A DNA stretch of 58,777 nt from Roseivivax sediminis (GTDB lineage Bacteria > Pseudomonadota > Alphaproteobacteria > Rhodobacterales > Rhodobacteraceae). The translations under genes were made by a program, and so were the position numbers. The notes under the pieces are model-generated. The model was not told the DNA's origin. It worked only from the letters and a program-made list of their open reading frames with translations, and did not search any database. The stretch is from the NCBI RefSeq assembly GCF_900112685.1, contig NZ_FOMS01000018.1, forward strand, positions 1 through 58,777, in the 5' to 3' direction. This document shows positions 8,466-17,245 of this stretch, piece after piece (positions within the stretch are counted from its first letter, which is position 1; every line of letters starts with the position of its first letter).

Positions 8466-9083
8466 ATGTGCGGACGTTTCGCCGTGACCTTGCCGCCCGA
8501 TGCGATGGCCCGCCTGTTCGATGCGGTGCCCGGCAACGACGTGCCGGGCGCGCAGAACCTCAACGTCTGTCCGACCCAGACCATCGCCGCCGTACGCACC
8601 GACGAGGCTGGCGTCCGCCGGCTCGAGGGGATGCGCTGGGGGTTCCTTCCGCACTGGTACAAGAACATGAAGGATGGCCCGCTTCTGATCAACGCAAGGT
8701 CCGAGACGGTGGCCGACAAGCCCGCCTTCCGCGCCGCGGCACGCAGCCGCCGTTGCCTGATCCCGTCGGCGGGCTTCTACGAATGGAGACGCTACGAGGA
8801 CGGCACCAAGCAGCCCTATCTGATCACCCGCGCCGACGACTTGCCGCTGGTCATGGCCGGCATCTGGCAGCGCTGGGAGCGGGATGGGGAAACACTCACG
8901 ACCTGCGCCATCGTCACCACGGAGGCGACCGGGGGGATGGCGCGGATCCACAACCGCGTGCCGGTAATCGTCGAACCCGCGGATTGGCCGCTCTGGCTCG
9001 GGGAGGCGGGCACCGGCGCCGCGCGCCTGATGCAGCCGCCGCAGGACGGCGCGCTGGTCTTTACAGAACGCGCACCCGGTTGA
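8466..9083 (+). CDS. SRAP-family abasic-site DNA-protein crosslink protein (YedK/HMCES type)
   Basis: 205 residues. The start at MCGRF places the catalytic Cys at position 2, as the family requires. Other conserved parts are LINARSETV, PSAGFYEW (Glu) and ARIHNRVPVIV (His). SRAP proteins form a thiazolidine crosslink with abasic sites in single-stranded DNA, which shields them during replication. The ATG at 8466 was chosen because an upstream start would bury the catalytic Cys. It follows the methyltransferase closely and converges with the exported protein at 9099-9581. Confidence 0.93.
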   Translation: MCGRFAVTLPPDAMARLFDAVPGNDVPGAQNLNVCPTQTIAAVRTDEAGVRRLEGMRWGFLPHWYKNMKDGPLLINARSETVADKPAFRAAARSRRCLIPSAGFYEWRRYEDGTKQPYLITRADDLPLVMAGIWQRWERDGETLTTCAIVTTEATGGMARIHNRVPVIVEPADWPLWLGEAGTGAARLMQPPQDGALVFTERAPG

Positions 9084-9098
9084 GCGGCGGGCCGTCGG

Positions 9099-9581
9099 TC
9101 AGGGGGAGGTCGTGCTATCCGCGTTTGTCGCCTCAATCGGTGCGCCCAAGGCGTCAAGCTGAACGGGCGCGGGATTTTCCCATTCGAGCAAGGCCTCCGA
9201 TGTCGCGCTCTCCGGATCCCAGTCCACGTTCTCCGCTTCGGTCGCGGAGTCGTCAGTGGTCGTCTCGGCCTGCGTCGTCGTCGTCGTTGTCGCGACGGCC
9301 GGCATCCTGTTGTCGAACGGCTTGCTCATCCCCGCGACAACCTCGATCATGACCTCACCGGCGGGGGGCATAACGCCCGTGGACCAGGTCTCGTCGGTGG
9401 CTGTCGCTGCGGCCTCGCCGTCGCCGGCGTTGACGAAACGCACCGTATCGCCGGGAACTGCGTAGACGACGCCTGGAAAGAACCCGTCCCCGAGAATCAC
9501 CACTTCGTGTTCCTCCGCCCGGACCGCGCCGGCGGTCAGCCAGAGGGCCGCGGCGATGGCCGCCATCATCGTGCGACGCAT
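9099..9581 (-). CDS. Exported cupredoxin-like protein without clear copper ligands
   Basis: 160 residues. A signal peptide (MRRTMMAAIAAALWLTAGAVRA) precedes a short plastocyanin-like beta region (VVYAVPGDTVRFVNAGDG). The Cys and Met of a type 1 copper site are not visible, so copper binding is doubtful. The C-terminal third is low in complexity, Thr- and acid-rich, and is encoded by a short trinucleotide-like stretch around 9265-9300. The start at 9581 puts the signal peptide at the N-terminus; the open frame reaches 9746 but overlaps tRNA-Gly, so the longer form is rejected. Confidence 0.65.
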   Translation of the reverse strand: MRRTMMAAIAAALWLTAGAVRAEEHEVVILGDGFFPGVVYAVPGDTVRFVNAGDGEAAATATDETWSTGVMPPAGEVMIEVVAGMSKPFDNRMPAVATTTTTTQAETTTDDSATEAENVDWDPESATSEALLEWENPAPVQLDALGAPIEATNADSTTSP

Positions 9582-9738
9582 GTCACGCACCTCACCTTCT
9601 GTCACAGATCCCCACCCGTGGCTGGCCGCACCGGTAGCTCGGTTTTGCGGCCGAATTGAGGCACGGGGGCGAAGGCCGCGCTGCCCGGGTCTTTGATCTT
9701 GACCATCCCGGATGTGTCGCATACCCATTCTGCACCTC

Positions 9739-9812
9739 GCGGGCATGGTGAAATGGTATCACACGAGCCTTCCAAGCTCTTGGTGCGGGTTCGATTCCCG
9801 CTGCCCGCTCCA
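9739..9812 (+). tRNA. tRNA-Gly (TCC)
   Basis: 74 nt. The acceptor stem pairs GCGGGCA with TGCCCGC. The anticodon loop CTTCCAA has anticodon TCC, the T-arm is GCGGGTTCGATTCCCGC, and CCA is encoded after discriminator T. It is divergent from the cupredoxin-like gene. Confidence 0.96.
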
Positions 9813-10017
9813 TCTTCCTTTTCTTCGCAGTGCTTCCGGCCGTTTCGCACGCCGATCCTGTCGGCGTAGCGCAGCCCACCTGTCTGATCTGCCGGGAAAT
9901 ACGCCGATGGTCTGGAGGCAGAGCCCCCATCCGCGACATCCATGCGCGGCATGAGGTCGCTTGACCCGGCGGCTCAGAATGGCAGAACAGCCCGGATCGC
10001 ACATGGGGAGGCGCCGC

Positions 10018-11817
10018 ATGGCCCGAAACAGCGCGCCGGCCAAAGCGCAGGAAGAGCGGGAGAAATCGCGCCGGGTTGGGGCACTGGCCCGGCTCTCACC
10101 GTTCCTCGCACCTTATCGGCTGCTCGTGCTCGGCGCGATCGCTGCGCTCGTCGCGACGGCGGTGATCTCTTTGATCCTCCCGCTGGCGGTGCGCCGGGTG
10201 GTCGACAATTTCGAAGGACCCGACGCGGAGCTACTGGACCAGTATTTCCTGGCGGCGCTGGGGATCGCGGGGCTGCTCGCGCTCGGTACCGCGCTGCGCT
10301 ACGCGCTGGTCACGCGGCTCGGCGAACGGGTCGTGGCCGATATCCGCAAGGCGACGTTCGACCGGGTGATCTCGCTCTCGCCGGCGTTCTACGAATCCGT
10401 CCTGACCGGCGAGGTGCTCAGCCGGATCACCACCGACACCACGCTGATCCTGTCGGTGATCGGCTCGTCGATCTCAATCGCGCTGCGCAACGTGCTGCTC
10501 TTCGTGGGCGGCATGGGGCTGATGCTCTACACATCTCCCAAGCTGACGGCGATGGTGCTCTTGATCGTTCCGGCGGTGGTGGTGCCGATCCTGGTGCTCG
10601 GCCGCCGTTTGCGCCAGCTTTCGCGCGAGAGCCAGGACTGGATCGCGGCTTCCTCCGGCAACGCCTCGGAGGCGCTCCAGGCGGTGCAGACGGTGCAGAG
10701 CTACACCCACGAGTCGGTGTCCCAATCCGCCTTCGCGGAGGTCACGGAAAAGAGCTTCGACGCCGCGCGGCGGCGCATCCGCACGCGGGCGTTCCTGACG
10801 GCGATCGTCATCTTCCTTGTGTTCACCGGTATCGTCGGCGTCCTGTGGATCGGCGCGTGGGATGTGCGGGCGGGAACGATGACCGTCGGCGCGCTGGTGC
10901 AGTTCCTGATCTACGCGGTCATGGTCGCCGGTGCCGTCGCCGCCCTGTCGGAGATCTGGGGCGAGCTCCAGCGTGCCGCGGGCGCGACCGAACGGCTGGT
11001 TGAACTGCTCGATGCGGAAGATGCGGTGCAGGACCCCGCCGAGCCCGCCGCACTGCCCGAGCCGGTGCGCGGCCGGGTCGTCTTCGAGGGCGTGTGCTTC
11101 GCCTATCCGTCGCGGCCCGAGCGCTCGGCGCTGGACGATGTCGATCTGGTGGTGGAGCCGGGAGAGACGGTCGCGCTGGTCGGCCCGTCCGGCGCCGGCA
11201 AGACCACGATCATCCAGCTTCTGCAGCGGTTCTATGATCCGCAGGCCGGGCGGGTGACGCTGGATGGCGTGCCGCTCGATACGCTGTCGCGACCCGCGTT
11301 CCGGCGGCATATCGCGCTGGTGCCGCAGGATCCGGTGATCTTCGCCGCCTCGGCGCGTGACAACATCCGCTTCGGCCGTCCGGACGCCAGCGATGCGGAG
11401 ATCGAGGCGGCCGCCCGCGCCGCTGCCGCGCACGACTTCGTGGCCGAACTGCCGCAGGGCTACGACACCTGGCTGGGCGAGCGCGGGGTGATGCTTTCCG
11501 GCGGACAGAAGCAGCGCGTCGCCATCGCCCGTGCCATCCTGCGCGACGCGCCGGTTCTGCTGCTGGACGAGGCGACCTCCGCGCTCGATGCCGAGAGCGA
11601 ACGGGCGGTGCAGGCGGCGGTCGACGATCTTGCGCAGAGCCGCACCACGATCATCGTTGCGCACCGGCTGGCTACGGTGAAGAAGGCGGACCGGATCGTG
11701 GTCATGGAGGCGGGACGTATCGTCGCAATCGGCCGGCATGACGCGCTGGTCGCCGAAGGTGGTCTTTATGCGCGGCTCGCCCGCTTGCAGTTCACCGACG
11801 GCATCGCTGCGGAATAG
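10018..11817 (+). CDS. ABC transporter, fused permease-ATPase (MsbA-related exporter)
   Basis: 599 residues. A six-helix membrane domain (residues ~20-310; first helices LLVLGAIAALVATAVISLIL and YFLAALGIAGLLALGTAL) is followed by an ABC domain with Walker A GPSGAGKTT, Q-loop VPQDP, signature LSGGQKQRVAIARA, Walker B VLLLDEATSALD and H-loop IIVAHRLATV. Half-transporters of this type work as homodimers and export lipids, peptides or drugs; the substrate is unknown. Start at 10018 with GGGAGG 7 nt upstream; an in-frame ATG at 9961 has no such site. Likely monocistronic; converges with the marR gene. Confidence 0.92.
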   Translation: MARNSAPAKAQEEREKSRRVGALARLSPFLAPYRLLVLGAIAALVATAVISLILPLAVRRVVDNFEGPDAELLDQYFLAALGIAGLLALGTALRYALVTRLGERVVADIRKATFDRVISLSPAFYESVLTGEVLSRITTDTTLILSVIGSSISIALRNVLLFVGGMGLMLYTSPKLTAMVLLIVPAVVVPILVLGRRLRQLSRESQDWIAASSGNASEALQAVQTVQSYTHESVSQSAFAEVTEKSFDAARRRIRTRAFLTAIVIFLVFTGIVGVLWIGAWDVRAGTMTVGALVQFLIYAVMVAGAVAALSEIWGELQRAAGATERLVELLDAEDAVQDPAEPAALPEPVRGRVVFEGVCFAYPSRPERSALDDVDLVVEPGETVALVGPSGAGKTTIIQLLQRFYDPQAGRVTLDGVPLDTLSRPAFRRHIALVPQDPVIFAASARDNIRFGRPDASDAEIEAAARAAAAHDFVAELPQGYDTWLGERGVMLSGGQKQRVAIARAILRDAPVLLLDEATSALDAESERAVQAAVDDLAQSRTTIIVAHRLATVKKADRIVVMEAGRIVAIGRHDALVAEGGLYARLARLQFTDGIAAE

Positions 11818-11972
11818 CTTCCAGGTGCAAGCCGCGCGGCGACGGACCGCGGTCCGGCGATCCGCACCGCCGAGCGGGTGTGCCTTATGATTGGCATGTC
11901 CGGAAGACCGTGGAACGAAGCGCAAGCGTCACCCAATCGCGGGTCACGGGGCTTGGGCACGTTCCGTCCGCC

Positions 11973-12395
11973 TCAGAGCTTGTCCAGCAGCGCCAGCAGC
12001 CGTTCCCGTTCGCGTTGCGTCAGCCGCGCCAGCGTATCGTCCGAAATCTGTCGCGCCTGCGCCACTGCCTCGGCGGCAAAGACGCGTCCCGCCTCGGTCA
12101 ACGAAATATCCAGCCGCCGCAGGTCGGTGGTGGAGGGTTTGCGCTCAACCAGCCCCTTGCCGCGCAGCCGGTCGACCACGCCCTTGGTCGTGGCGGCGTC
12201 CATCCCCACGAGCCGCCCCAGCTGGTTCTGGCTGATCGCCCCCTCGTCGCCGAGCTTGGCCAGGATCGCCCATTGCGTCGGCGTCACCTCCGGCATCCGC
12301 CGAGCGAAGATCTCCAGGTGCTTCTGGTTCGCCAGCCGCAGCTTGAAGCCAATCTGCTCTTCCAGCCGGTACGGCATCGGGGTCGCGTCATCCAT
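11973..12395 (-). CDS. MarR-family transcriptional regulator
   Basis: 140 residues with the winged-helix pattern of MarR: PTQWAILAKLGDEGAISQNQLGRLVGMDAATTKGVVDRLRGKGLV, then the wing (STTDLRRLDISLTEAG) and a C-terminal dimer helix. MarR dimers bind palindromes and are released by small phenolic or similar ligands. It is divergent from the Rieske oxygenase and importer genes, and the shared 213-nt gap carries a 14-bp perfect palindrome, so it most likely controls that operon and itself. Confidence 0.92.
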   Translation of the reverse strand: MDDATPMPYRLEEQIGFKLRLANQKHLEIFARRMPEVTPTQWAILAKLGDEGAISQNQLGRLVGMDAATTKGVVDRLRGKGLVERKPSTTDLRRLDISLTEAGRVFAAEAVAQARQISDDTLARLTQRERERLLALLDKL

Positions 12396-12448
12396 GGTTC
12401 CTGATCCCGCTCATGCGCCGCCGGGCGCGCCGATTGCAAACCGGGTAA

Positions 12449-12462
12449 ATCTTGCGCAAGAT
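12449..12462. promoter_or_regulatory. Candidate MarR operator
   Basis: ATCTTGCGCAAGAT is a perfect 14-bp palindrome between the divergent marR and oxygenase genes. It lies 54 nt from the marR start codon and 147 nt from the oxygenase start. An 8-bp palindrome (GCAATTGC, 12475-12482) is close by. Size and place fit a MarR dimer site. Confidence 0.6.
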
Positions 12463-12517
12463 CCGCCCACAAACGCAATTGCCAATCCGCGCAAGCCGTC
12501 CGGACGAAAAAGTTTGT

Positions 12518-12523
12518 TTGACA
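12518..12523 (+). promoter_or_regulatory. -35-like TTGACA upstream of the oxygenase operon
   Basis: A perfect TTGACA lies 85 nt before the oxygenase start codon. No good -10 box is seen 16-18 nt downstream, so the promoter is only tentative. Confidence 0.35.
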
Positions 12524-12608
12524 GCTAACGATTCTAACCGCTCCAATGGGCCTGCCGAAGGAGGCCGTCAAGGGGCGGCCCGATCCGTCGCAAGAGGGGG
12601 AACGAACG

Positions 12609-13676
12609 ATGCCTTTCGTCCGCAACGCCTGGTACGTGGCCGGCTGGTCACGCGATTTCGCCGAAGCGCTGACGCCGCTGACGATCTGCGATCGCCGCAT
12701 GGTGATGTTCCGCGCCTCGGACGGGCGCGTCGCCGCGCTCGAGGATCGCTGCCCGCACCGGCTCCTGCCGCTGTCGAAGGGCAAGCGCATCGGCGACACT
12801 GTGCAGTGCGGCTATCACGGCATGACTTTCGATACCGGCGGCAAGTGCGTGCGCGTGCCGGGGCAGGACAACCTGCCGGCGTCGGCCTATGTCGACACCT
12901 TCCCGGTGCACGAGGCGCACGGCATCGTCTGGGTCTGGCCCGGCGAGGCGGACAAGGCCGACCCGGCGTCCGTCTTCGACATGCCCGAGCTGTCCGACCC
13001 CGCCTGGCACCTGCACCACGGCGACAAGCTGCACATCCGGGCCAATTACCTCAACGTGGCCGAGAACCTCGTCGATCCGGCGCATGTCAGCTTCGTGCAT
13101 CCCACGACCCTCGGCAATGCCGCGTCCGAAAACGTGCCGGTGCACGTCCGCACCGCCGGGGAGGCGATCGTCGCCTGGCGCTGGATCCGCAATTCCGAGC
13201 CTATCGGGTTCTTCCAGAAGTTCGGCGGGTTCGAGGGTAACGTGGATCGCTGGCACTACTACTACCTGCATCTGCCCTCGACGGCGGTGATCGACTTCGG
13301 CTCGGTCGATACAGGCCTCAACTGCCCCGAGGACGAAAGGGATCGCGGCGTGCGCATCTTCGCGCTGCATTTCGTCACCCCGGTGACGGAGGGCTACACG
13401 ATCGACCACTGGCTGCACCTGCGCAACACCGCGCTCGGTGACGACGCGGCCTCGGACCAGATGGACGCGATGTTCCGCACCGCCTTCGACGAGGACAAGG
13501 AGGTGCTGGAGGCGATCCACGAGGAGGAATGCCGGCCGCAGCGCCGCAAGCCGATCCGCATCGCCATCGACAAGGGCCCGAACGTGTACCGCAAGCGCAT
13601 CCGGGAGCTGATCGAGGCCGAGGCGACCGAGGATCTCGGCGCGCCCGAGGCACCCGTATACGTCCACCACGATTGA
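12609..13676 (+). CDS. Rieske non-heme iron oxygenase, VanA-like
   Basis: 355 residues. The Rieske [2Fe-2S] centre is formed by CPHR and, 17 residues on, CGYHG. The catalytic domain has NVAENLVDPAHVSFVHPTT, holding the bridging Asp and the two His iron ligands. Family members such as vanillate demethylase hydroxylate or O-demethylate aromatic acids with electrons from a separate reductase. No reductase gene lies in the operon, so electrons must come from elsewhere. The start at 12609 is preceded by GAGGGGG; the frame from 12546 adds non-conserved residues. It heads an operon with a HAAT-type importer, suggesting uptake and first oxidation of the same substrate. Confidence 0.9.
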   Translation: MPFVRNAWYVAGWSRDFAEALTPLTICDRRMVMFRASDGRVAALEDRCPHRLLPLSKGKRIGDTVQCGYHGMTFDTGGKCVRVPGQDNLPASAYVDTFPVHEAHGIVWVWPGEADKADPASVFDMPELSDPAWHLHHGDKLHIRANYLNVAENLVDPAHVSFVHPTTLGNAASENVPVHVRTAGEAIVAWRWIRNSEPIGFFQKFGGFEGNVDRWHYYYLHLPSTAVIDFGSVDTGLNCPEDERDRGVRIFALHFVTPVTEGYTIDHWLHLRNTALGDDAASDQMDAMFRTAFDEDKEVLEAIHEEECRPQRRKPIRIAIDKGPNVYRKRIRELIEAEATEDLGAPEAPVYVHHD

Positions 13677-13744
13677 CGGGCCGCAAGAGCCCGCCCACCC
13701 GGCCGGCGGCAGCGCCCGGCCATCCGACAGAGAGGACCCGACCC

Positions 13745-14956
13745 ATGCACCGCAAGAGCTTCCTCACCGGCCTCGCCGCCTGCGCCGGCCTGGCGCTGAC
13801 CGGTCTTCCCGCCATCGCGCAGGAGGGCGAGCCGATCAAGATCGGCGAGATCAACCATTACAAGCGCATGGCCGCCTTCGCCGAGCCCTACAAGAAGGGC
13901 ATCGACATGGCGGTGGAAGAGATCAACGAGGCCGGCGGCGTGATGGGCCGGCCGCTGGAATTCGTCTACCGCGACGACCAGGGCGAGCCGGGCGAGGCGA
14001 TCAAGATCGCCGAGGAACTGATGACCCGCGAAGGCACCGTGATGCTGACCGGCTCGATCCTGTCGAATGTGGGCCTCGCCATCGCCTCTCTCGCCGGCAA
14101 CCGCGAATGGGTCTATCTGGCCGCCGAGCCGCTCGCCGACGCGGTGACCTGGGAGCAGGGCAATCCCTGGACCTTCCGCCTGCGCGCCTCGACCTACATG
14201 CAGGCGGCGATGCTGGCGGAGGCGGCGGCGGAGACCGACGCCACCACCTATGCGACCATCGCGCCCAACTACGCTTACGGCAAGGACGCCGTCGCCGCCT
14301 TCAAGGAGGTGCTGACCGAGCTGAAACCGGACGTGGAATTCGTCGCCGAGCAATGGCCCGCGCTCTTCGGCATCGATGCCGGCGCCGAGGTGCAGGCGAT
14401 CGAGCGCGCCAAGCCCGACGCGATCTACAACGTCACCTTCGGTCCCGACCTTGCCAAGTTCGTGCGCGAGGGCAACACCCGCGGCCTCTTCGAGGACCGC
14501 GAGGTCTACGGCCTTTTGTCGGGTGAGCCCGAATACATGGAGCCGCTGGGCGGCGAGGCCCCGGAAGGTTGGACCGTCACCGGCTATCCCTGGTACGATT
14601 TCGAGGGTGACGCCAACGCCGAGTTCGTGACTGCCTATCAGGAGCGCTGGGACGAAACGCCCAAGATCGGCTCGCTCGTCGGTTACGCCACCGCGCAATC
14701 CATCGCCGCGGCGCTGGAGAAGGCCGGATCGACCGAGAGCGACGCGATCCGTCAGGCGTTCGAGGGGCTCGAAGTCGCGACCCCGGCGGGCGAGATCGTC
14801 TACCGCGAGATCGACAACCAGTCGACGCTCGGCGCCTGGGTCGGCACCACCGCGCTGGAAGACGGCCAGGGCGTGATGGTCGACTGGGACTACAAGGACG
14901 GTGCCGACTACCTGCCCGACGACGACGCCGTCCGCGAACTGCGCCCGTCCGAATGA
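13745..14956 (+). CDS. ABC transporter substrate-binding protein (LivJ/HAAT type)
   Basis: 403 residues. A signal peptide (MHRKSFLTGLAACAGLALTG, cut near AIAQ) precedes a periplasmic-binding-protein type 1 fold: GINMAVEEINEAGG-like text (IDMAVEEINEAGGV), LEFVYRDDQGEPGEAIKIAEELM and YAYGKDAVAAFKEVL. It binds the ligand in the periplasm for the permease and ATPases that follow. The mature protein is strongly acidic, as is common in marine or salt-adapted bacteria. GAGAGGA lies upstream of the ATG. A 296-nt gap with a GAGTATTT repeat separates it from the permease gene. Confidence 0.9.
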   Translation: MHRKSFLTGLAACAGLALTGLPAIAQEGEPIKIGEINHYKRMAAFAEPYKKGIDMAVEEINEAGGVMGRPLEFVYRDDQGEPGEAIKIAEELMTREGTVMLTGSILSNVGLAIASLAGNREWVYLAAEPLADAVTWEQGNPWTFRLRASTYMQAAMLAEAAAETDATTYATIAPNYAYGKDAVAAFKEVLTELKPDVEFVAEQWPALFGIDAGAEVQAIERAKPDAIYNVTFGPDLAKFVREGNTRGLFEDREVYGLLSGEPEYMEPLGGEAPEGWTVTGYPWYDFEGDANAEFVTAYQERWDETPKIGSLVGYATAQSIAAALEKAGSTESDAIRQAFEGLEVATPAGEIVYREIDNQSTLGAWVGTTALEDGQGVMVDWDYKDGADYLPDDDAVRELRPSE

Positions 14957-15137
14957 GGCCGCTCCGGGCGGGCCCGGCACCCGCCCGGACCCGCGCCTGC
15001 CGCCATGTCCGCCATTCGCCCCGCCGGAGACCCGAGATCCGGCGGGAGGCCCCTCGACCACGCGACGCATCGGCTTGGATCTTCCCCAAAGTCGCCGCCC
15101 GTGCCCACCGAAAGCCCCCGAATGACCCGCCCCTGTC

Positions 15138-15190
15138 TTCATCTGCCTGAAAATATCCCGGGGAGCGCGAGGGGCTGGCCCCTCGCTCCC
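15138..15190 (+). repeat. GAGTATTT-type intergenic repeat, copy R2
   Basis: TCTTCATCTGCCTGAAAATATCCCGG is followed by an 8-bp hairpin (GCGAGGGG with CCCCTCGC). It lies within the importer operon, between the binding protein and the permease. Confidence 0.7.
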
Positions 15191-15252
15191 ATGGGCTCAG
15201 CCGCCTCGGCCTTCCGGACCGCGTGCCACGTAGCAACCGGGACAGGTGCACG

Positions 15253-17136
15253 ATGGGCCTGATCCTCGCGCAATTGCTGACCGGGCTCGCCAATGCCGGC
15301 GCGCTCTTCATGGTTGCCTCCGGGCTGTCGCTCATCTTCGGCGTCACGCGGATCGTCAATTTCGCCCATGGCTCGTTCTACATGCTCGGCGCCTATGTCG
15401 GGTACAGCTTCATGCAGGTTCTGCCCGGCGCGGTCGGCTTCTGGGGGGCGATCCTGCTCGCCGGTCTCGCGGTCGGCCTGATCGGCGCGCTGGTGGAGAT
15501 CCTCGTCCTGCGCCCGGTCTATTCCGCGCCCGAGCTCTTCCAGCTCGTCGCCACCTTCGGCGTGATCCTCGTGGTGCAGGATCTGGCGCTGATGATCTGG
15601 GGGCCGACGGACCTTCTCGGCCCGCGTGCGCCCGGGCTCGGTTCCATCGTGCGGATCATGGGCGAGCCGGTGCCGCAATACGATCTTGCGCTCATCGCCA
15701 TCACCCCCTTCGTGGCGCTCGGGCTTTGGTATCTCATCACTCGCACCCGCGTCGGCGTGCTCGTACGGGCCGCCACCCAGGATCGCGAGATGGTCGGCGC
15801 GCTCGGCGTCAACCAGCGCTGGCTCTTCACCGGGACCTTCTTTCTCGGCTGCGCGCTCGCCGGGCTCGGCGGCGCGTTACAGCTCCCGAAGGGCGGCGCG
15901 GACCTCCTGATGGACTTCACCATCCTCGCGCAGGTCTTCGTGGTGGTGGTGATCGGGGGCATGGGCTCGCTTCCGGGCGCGCTTCTCGCCTCGATCCTGA
16001 TCTCGGTGCTGAACGTCTTCGGGGTGACGTTCCTGCCGCAATCGACGCTGGTCCTGATGTACCTCGTGATGGTCGCGGTGCTGATGTGGCGCCCCTTCGG
16101 CCTTCTCGGCCGCGAAGAGGTGGCGGGCGAGCTCGGCCAGGTCGGGGAGCCCGAGGAACCCATCGCGCCCGCCGGCCGCGCGGTCCAGGCGTTGACCGCG
16201 CTCGGCCTCGCCGCGCTTGCCTCGTTGCCGCTCTGGGGCGGTAACTTCGCGATCGTGCTGGCAACCGACATCCTGATCTTCTGCCTCTTCGCCGCCTCGC
16301 TGCATTTCCTTCTCGGGCAGGGCGGGCTGGTCTCCTTCGGCCACGCCGCGTTCTTCGGAGGCGGCGCCTATGTCGCCGCGCTCTCGGTCAAATACGCGGA
16401 CACGCCGATGGAACTTGCGCTTCTTCTCGCGCCGCTCGGCGCCGGAATCGCCGCAATCGCCATCGGATATGTCGCCCTGCGCGCGACCGGCGTCTATTTC
16501 GCCATGCTGACACTCGCCTTCGGCCAATTGCTGTGGAGCCTCGTCTTTCAGTGGGGCGAGGTCACGGGCGGCGACGACGGCATCGTGGGAGTCTGGCCGG
16601 CAAGCTGGGCCTCGGGCAACGGGGTCTTCTTCTACCTCGCCTTCACCTTTTCGGTCGGCGGCATCCTGCTCCTGCGCCATGCGGCGCACGCGCCCTTCGG
16701 CTACGCGCTCCGCGCCGCGCGCGACGCGCATGCGCGGGCCGAGGCGACGGGCCTCGCCACGCACCGACTGCAATGGGCCGCCTTCGCCTTCGCCGGCATG
16801 CTCGCGGGGCTCGCCGGCGGCCTCTTCGTCTTCTCCAAGGGCTCGGTCTTTCCCAACGAGCTGGAGATCGCGCGCAGCTTCGATGCGCTCATCGTGGTCT
16901 TCCTCGGAGGCGTGAAGACACTCTCCGGCGGTTGGGTCGGCGGCGCGGTGTTCAAGGGTCTGGAGGACACGCTCACCCGCTTCGAATACTGGCGCCTCGC
17001 GCTCGGCCTGACGATCATCGCGGTCGTCATCCTCGCGCCCGAGGGCATCGTCGGCGGCCTGCGCAAGCTCGCCCGCCGTCTCGGCCTCGTGCGCGCCGCC
17101 GACGCGCCCGCTCGTCAGAAGGAGCCCGCCGAATGA
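15253..17136 (+). CDS. Fused LivH-LivM branched-chain-type ABC permease
   Basis: 627 residues, about the sum of LivH and LivM. Residues 1-~290 match LivH (GLTNAG-like LTGLANAGALFMVASGLSLIFGVTRIVNFAHGSFYMLGAYVG, and VVVIGGMGSLPGALL). A linker (EEPIAPAGRAVQA) leads to the LivM part (~310-627: QGGLVSFGHAAFFGGGAYVAAL and KTLSGGWVGGAVFKGLED). Together these form the membrane channel of a HAAT importer. Fused forms are known but less common than separate genes. The ATG at 15253 is chosen from family alignment; the frame opens at 15223. Confidence 0.92.
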   Translation: MGLILAQLLTGLANAGALFMVASGLSLIFGVTRIVNFAHGSFYMLGAYVGYSFMQVLPGAVGFWGAILLAGLAVGLIGALVEILVLRPVYSAPELFQLVATFGVILVVQDLALMIWGPTDLLGPRAPGLGSIVRIMGEPVPQYDLALIAITPFVALGLWYLITRTRVGVLVRAATQDREMVGALGVNQRWLFTGTFFLGCALAGLGGALQLPKGGADLLMDFTILAQVFVVVVIGGMGSLPGALLASILISVLNVFGVTFLPQSTLVLMYLVMVAVLMWRPFGLLGREEVAGELGQVGEPEEPIAPAGRAVQALTALGLAALASLPLWGGNFAIVLATDILIFCLFAASLHFLLGQGGLVSFGHAAFFGGGAYVAALSVKYADTPMELALLLAPLGAGIAAIAIGYVALRATGVYFAMLTLAFGQLLWSLVFQWGEVTGGDDGIVGVWPASWASGNGVFFYLAFTFSVGGILLLRHAAHAPFGYALRAARDAHARAEATGLATHRLQWAAFAFAGMLAGLAGGLFVFSKGSVFPNELEIARSFDALIVVFLGGVKTLSGGWVGGAVFKGLEDTLTRFEYWRLALGLTIIAVVILAPEGIVGGLRKLARRLGLVRAADAPARQKEPAE

Positions 17137-17166
17137 TCCCCGCCCACCGCGCCCGCCCGCGCCGTT

Positions 17167-17220
17167 CCCTGCTTCTTTGGGCCGACAAATACTCCGGGGG
17201 TGTGGGGGCAGAGCCCCCAC
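17167..17220 (+). repeat. GAGTATTT-type intergenic repeat, copy R3
   Basis: CTGCTTCTTTGGGCCGACAAATACTCCGGGGG, then an 8-bp hairpin (17202-17209 with 17213-17220, loop AGA). It lies between the permease and the LivG ATPase, inside one operon, so it is not an absolute terminator. Confidence 0.75.
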
Positions 17221-17245
17221 GACTCTCACGCGATCCGAGGTGCGC

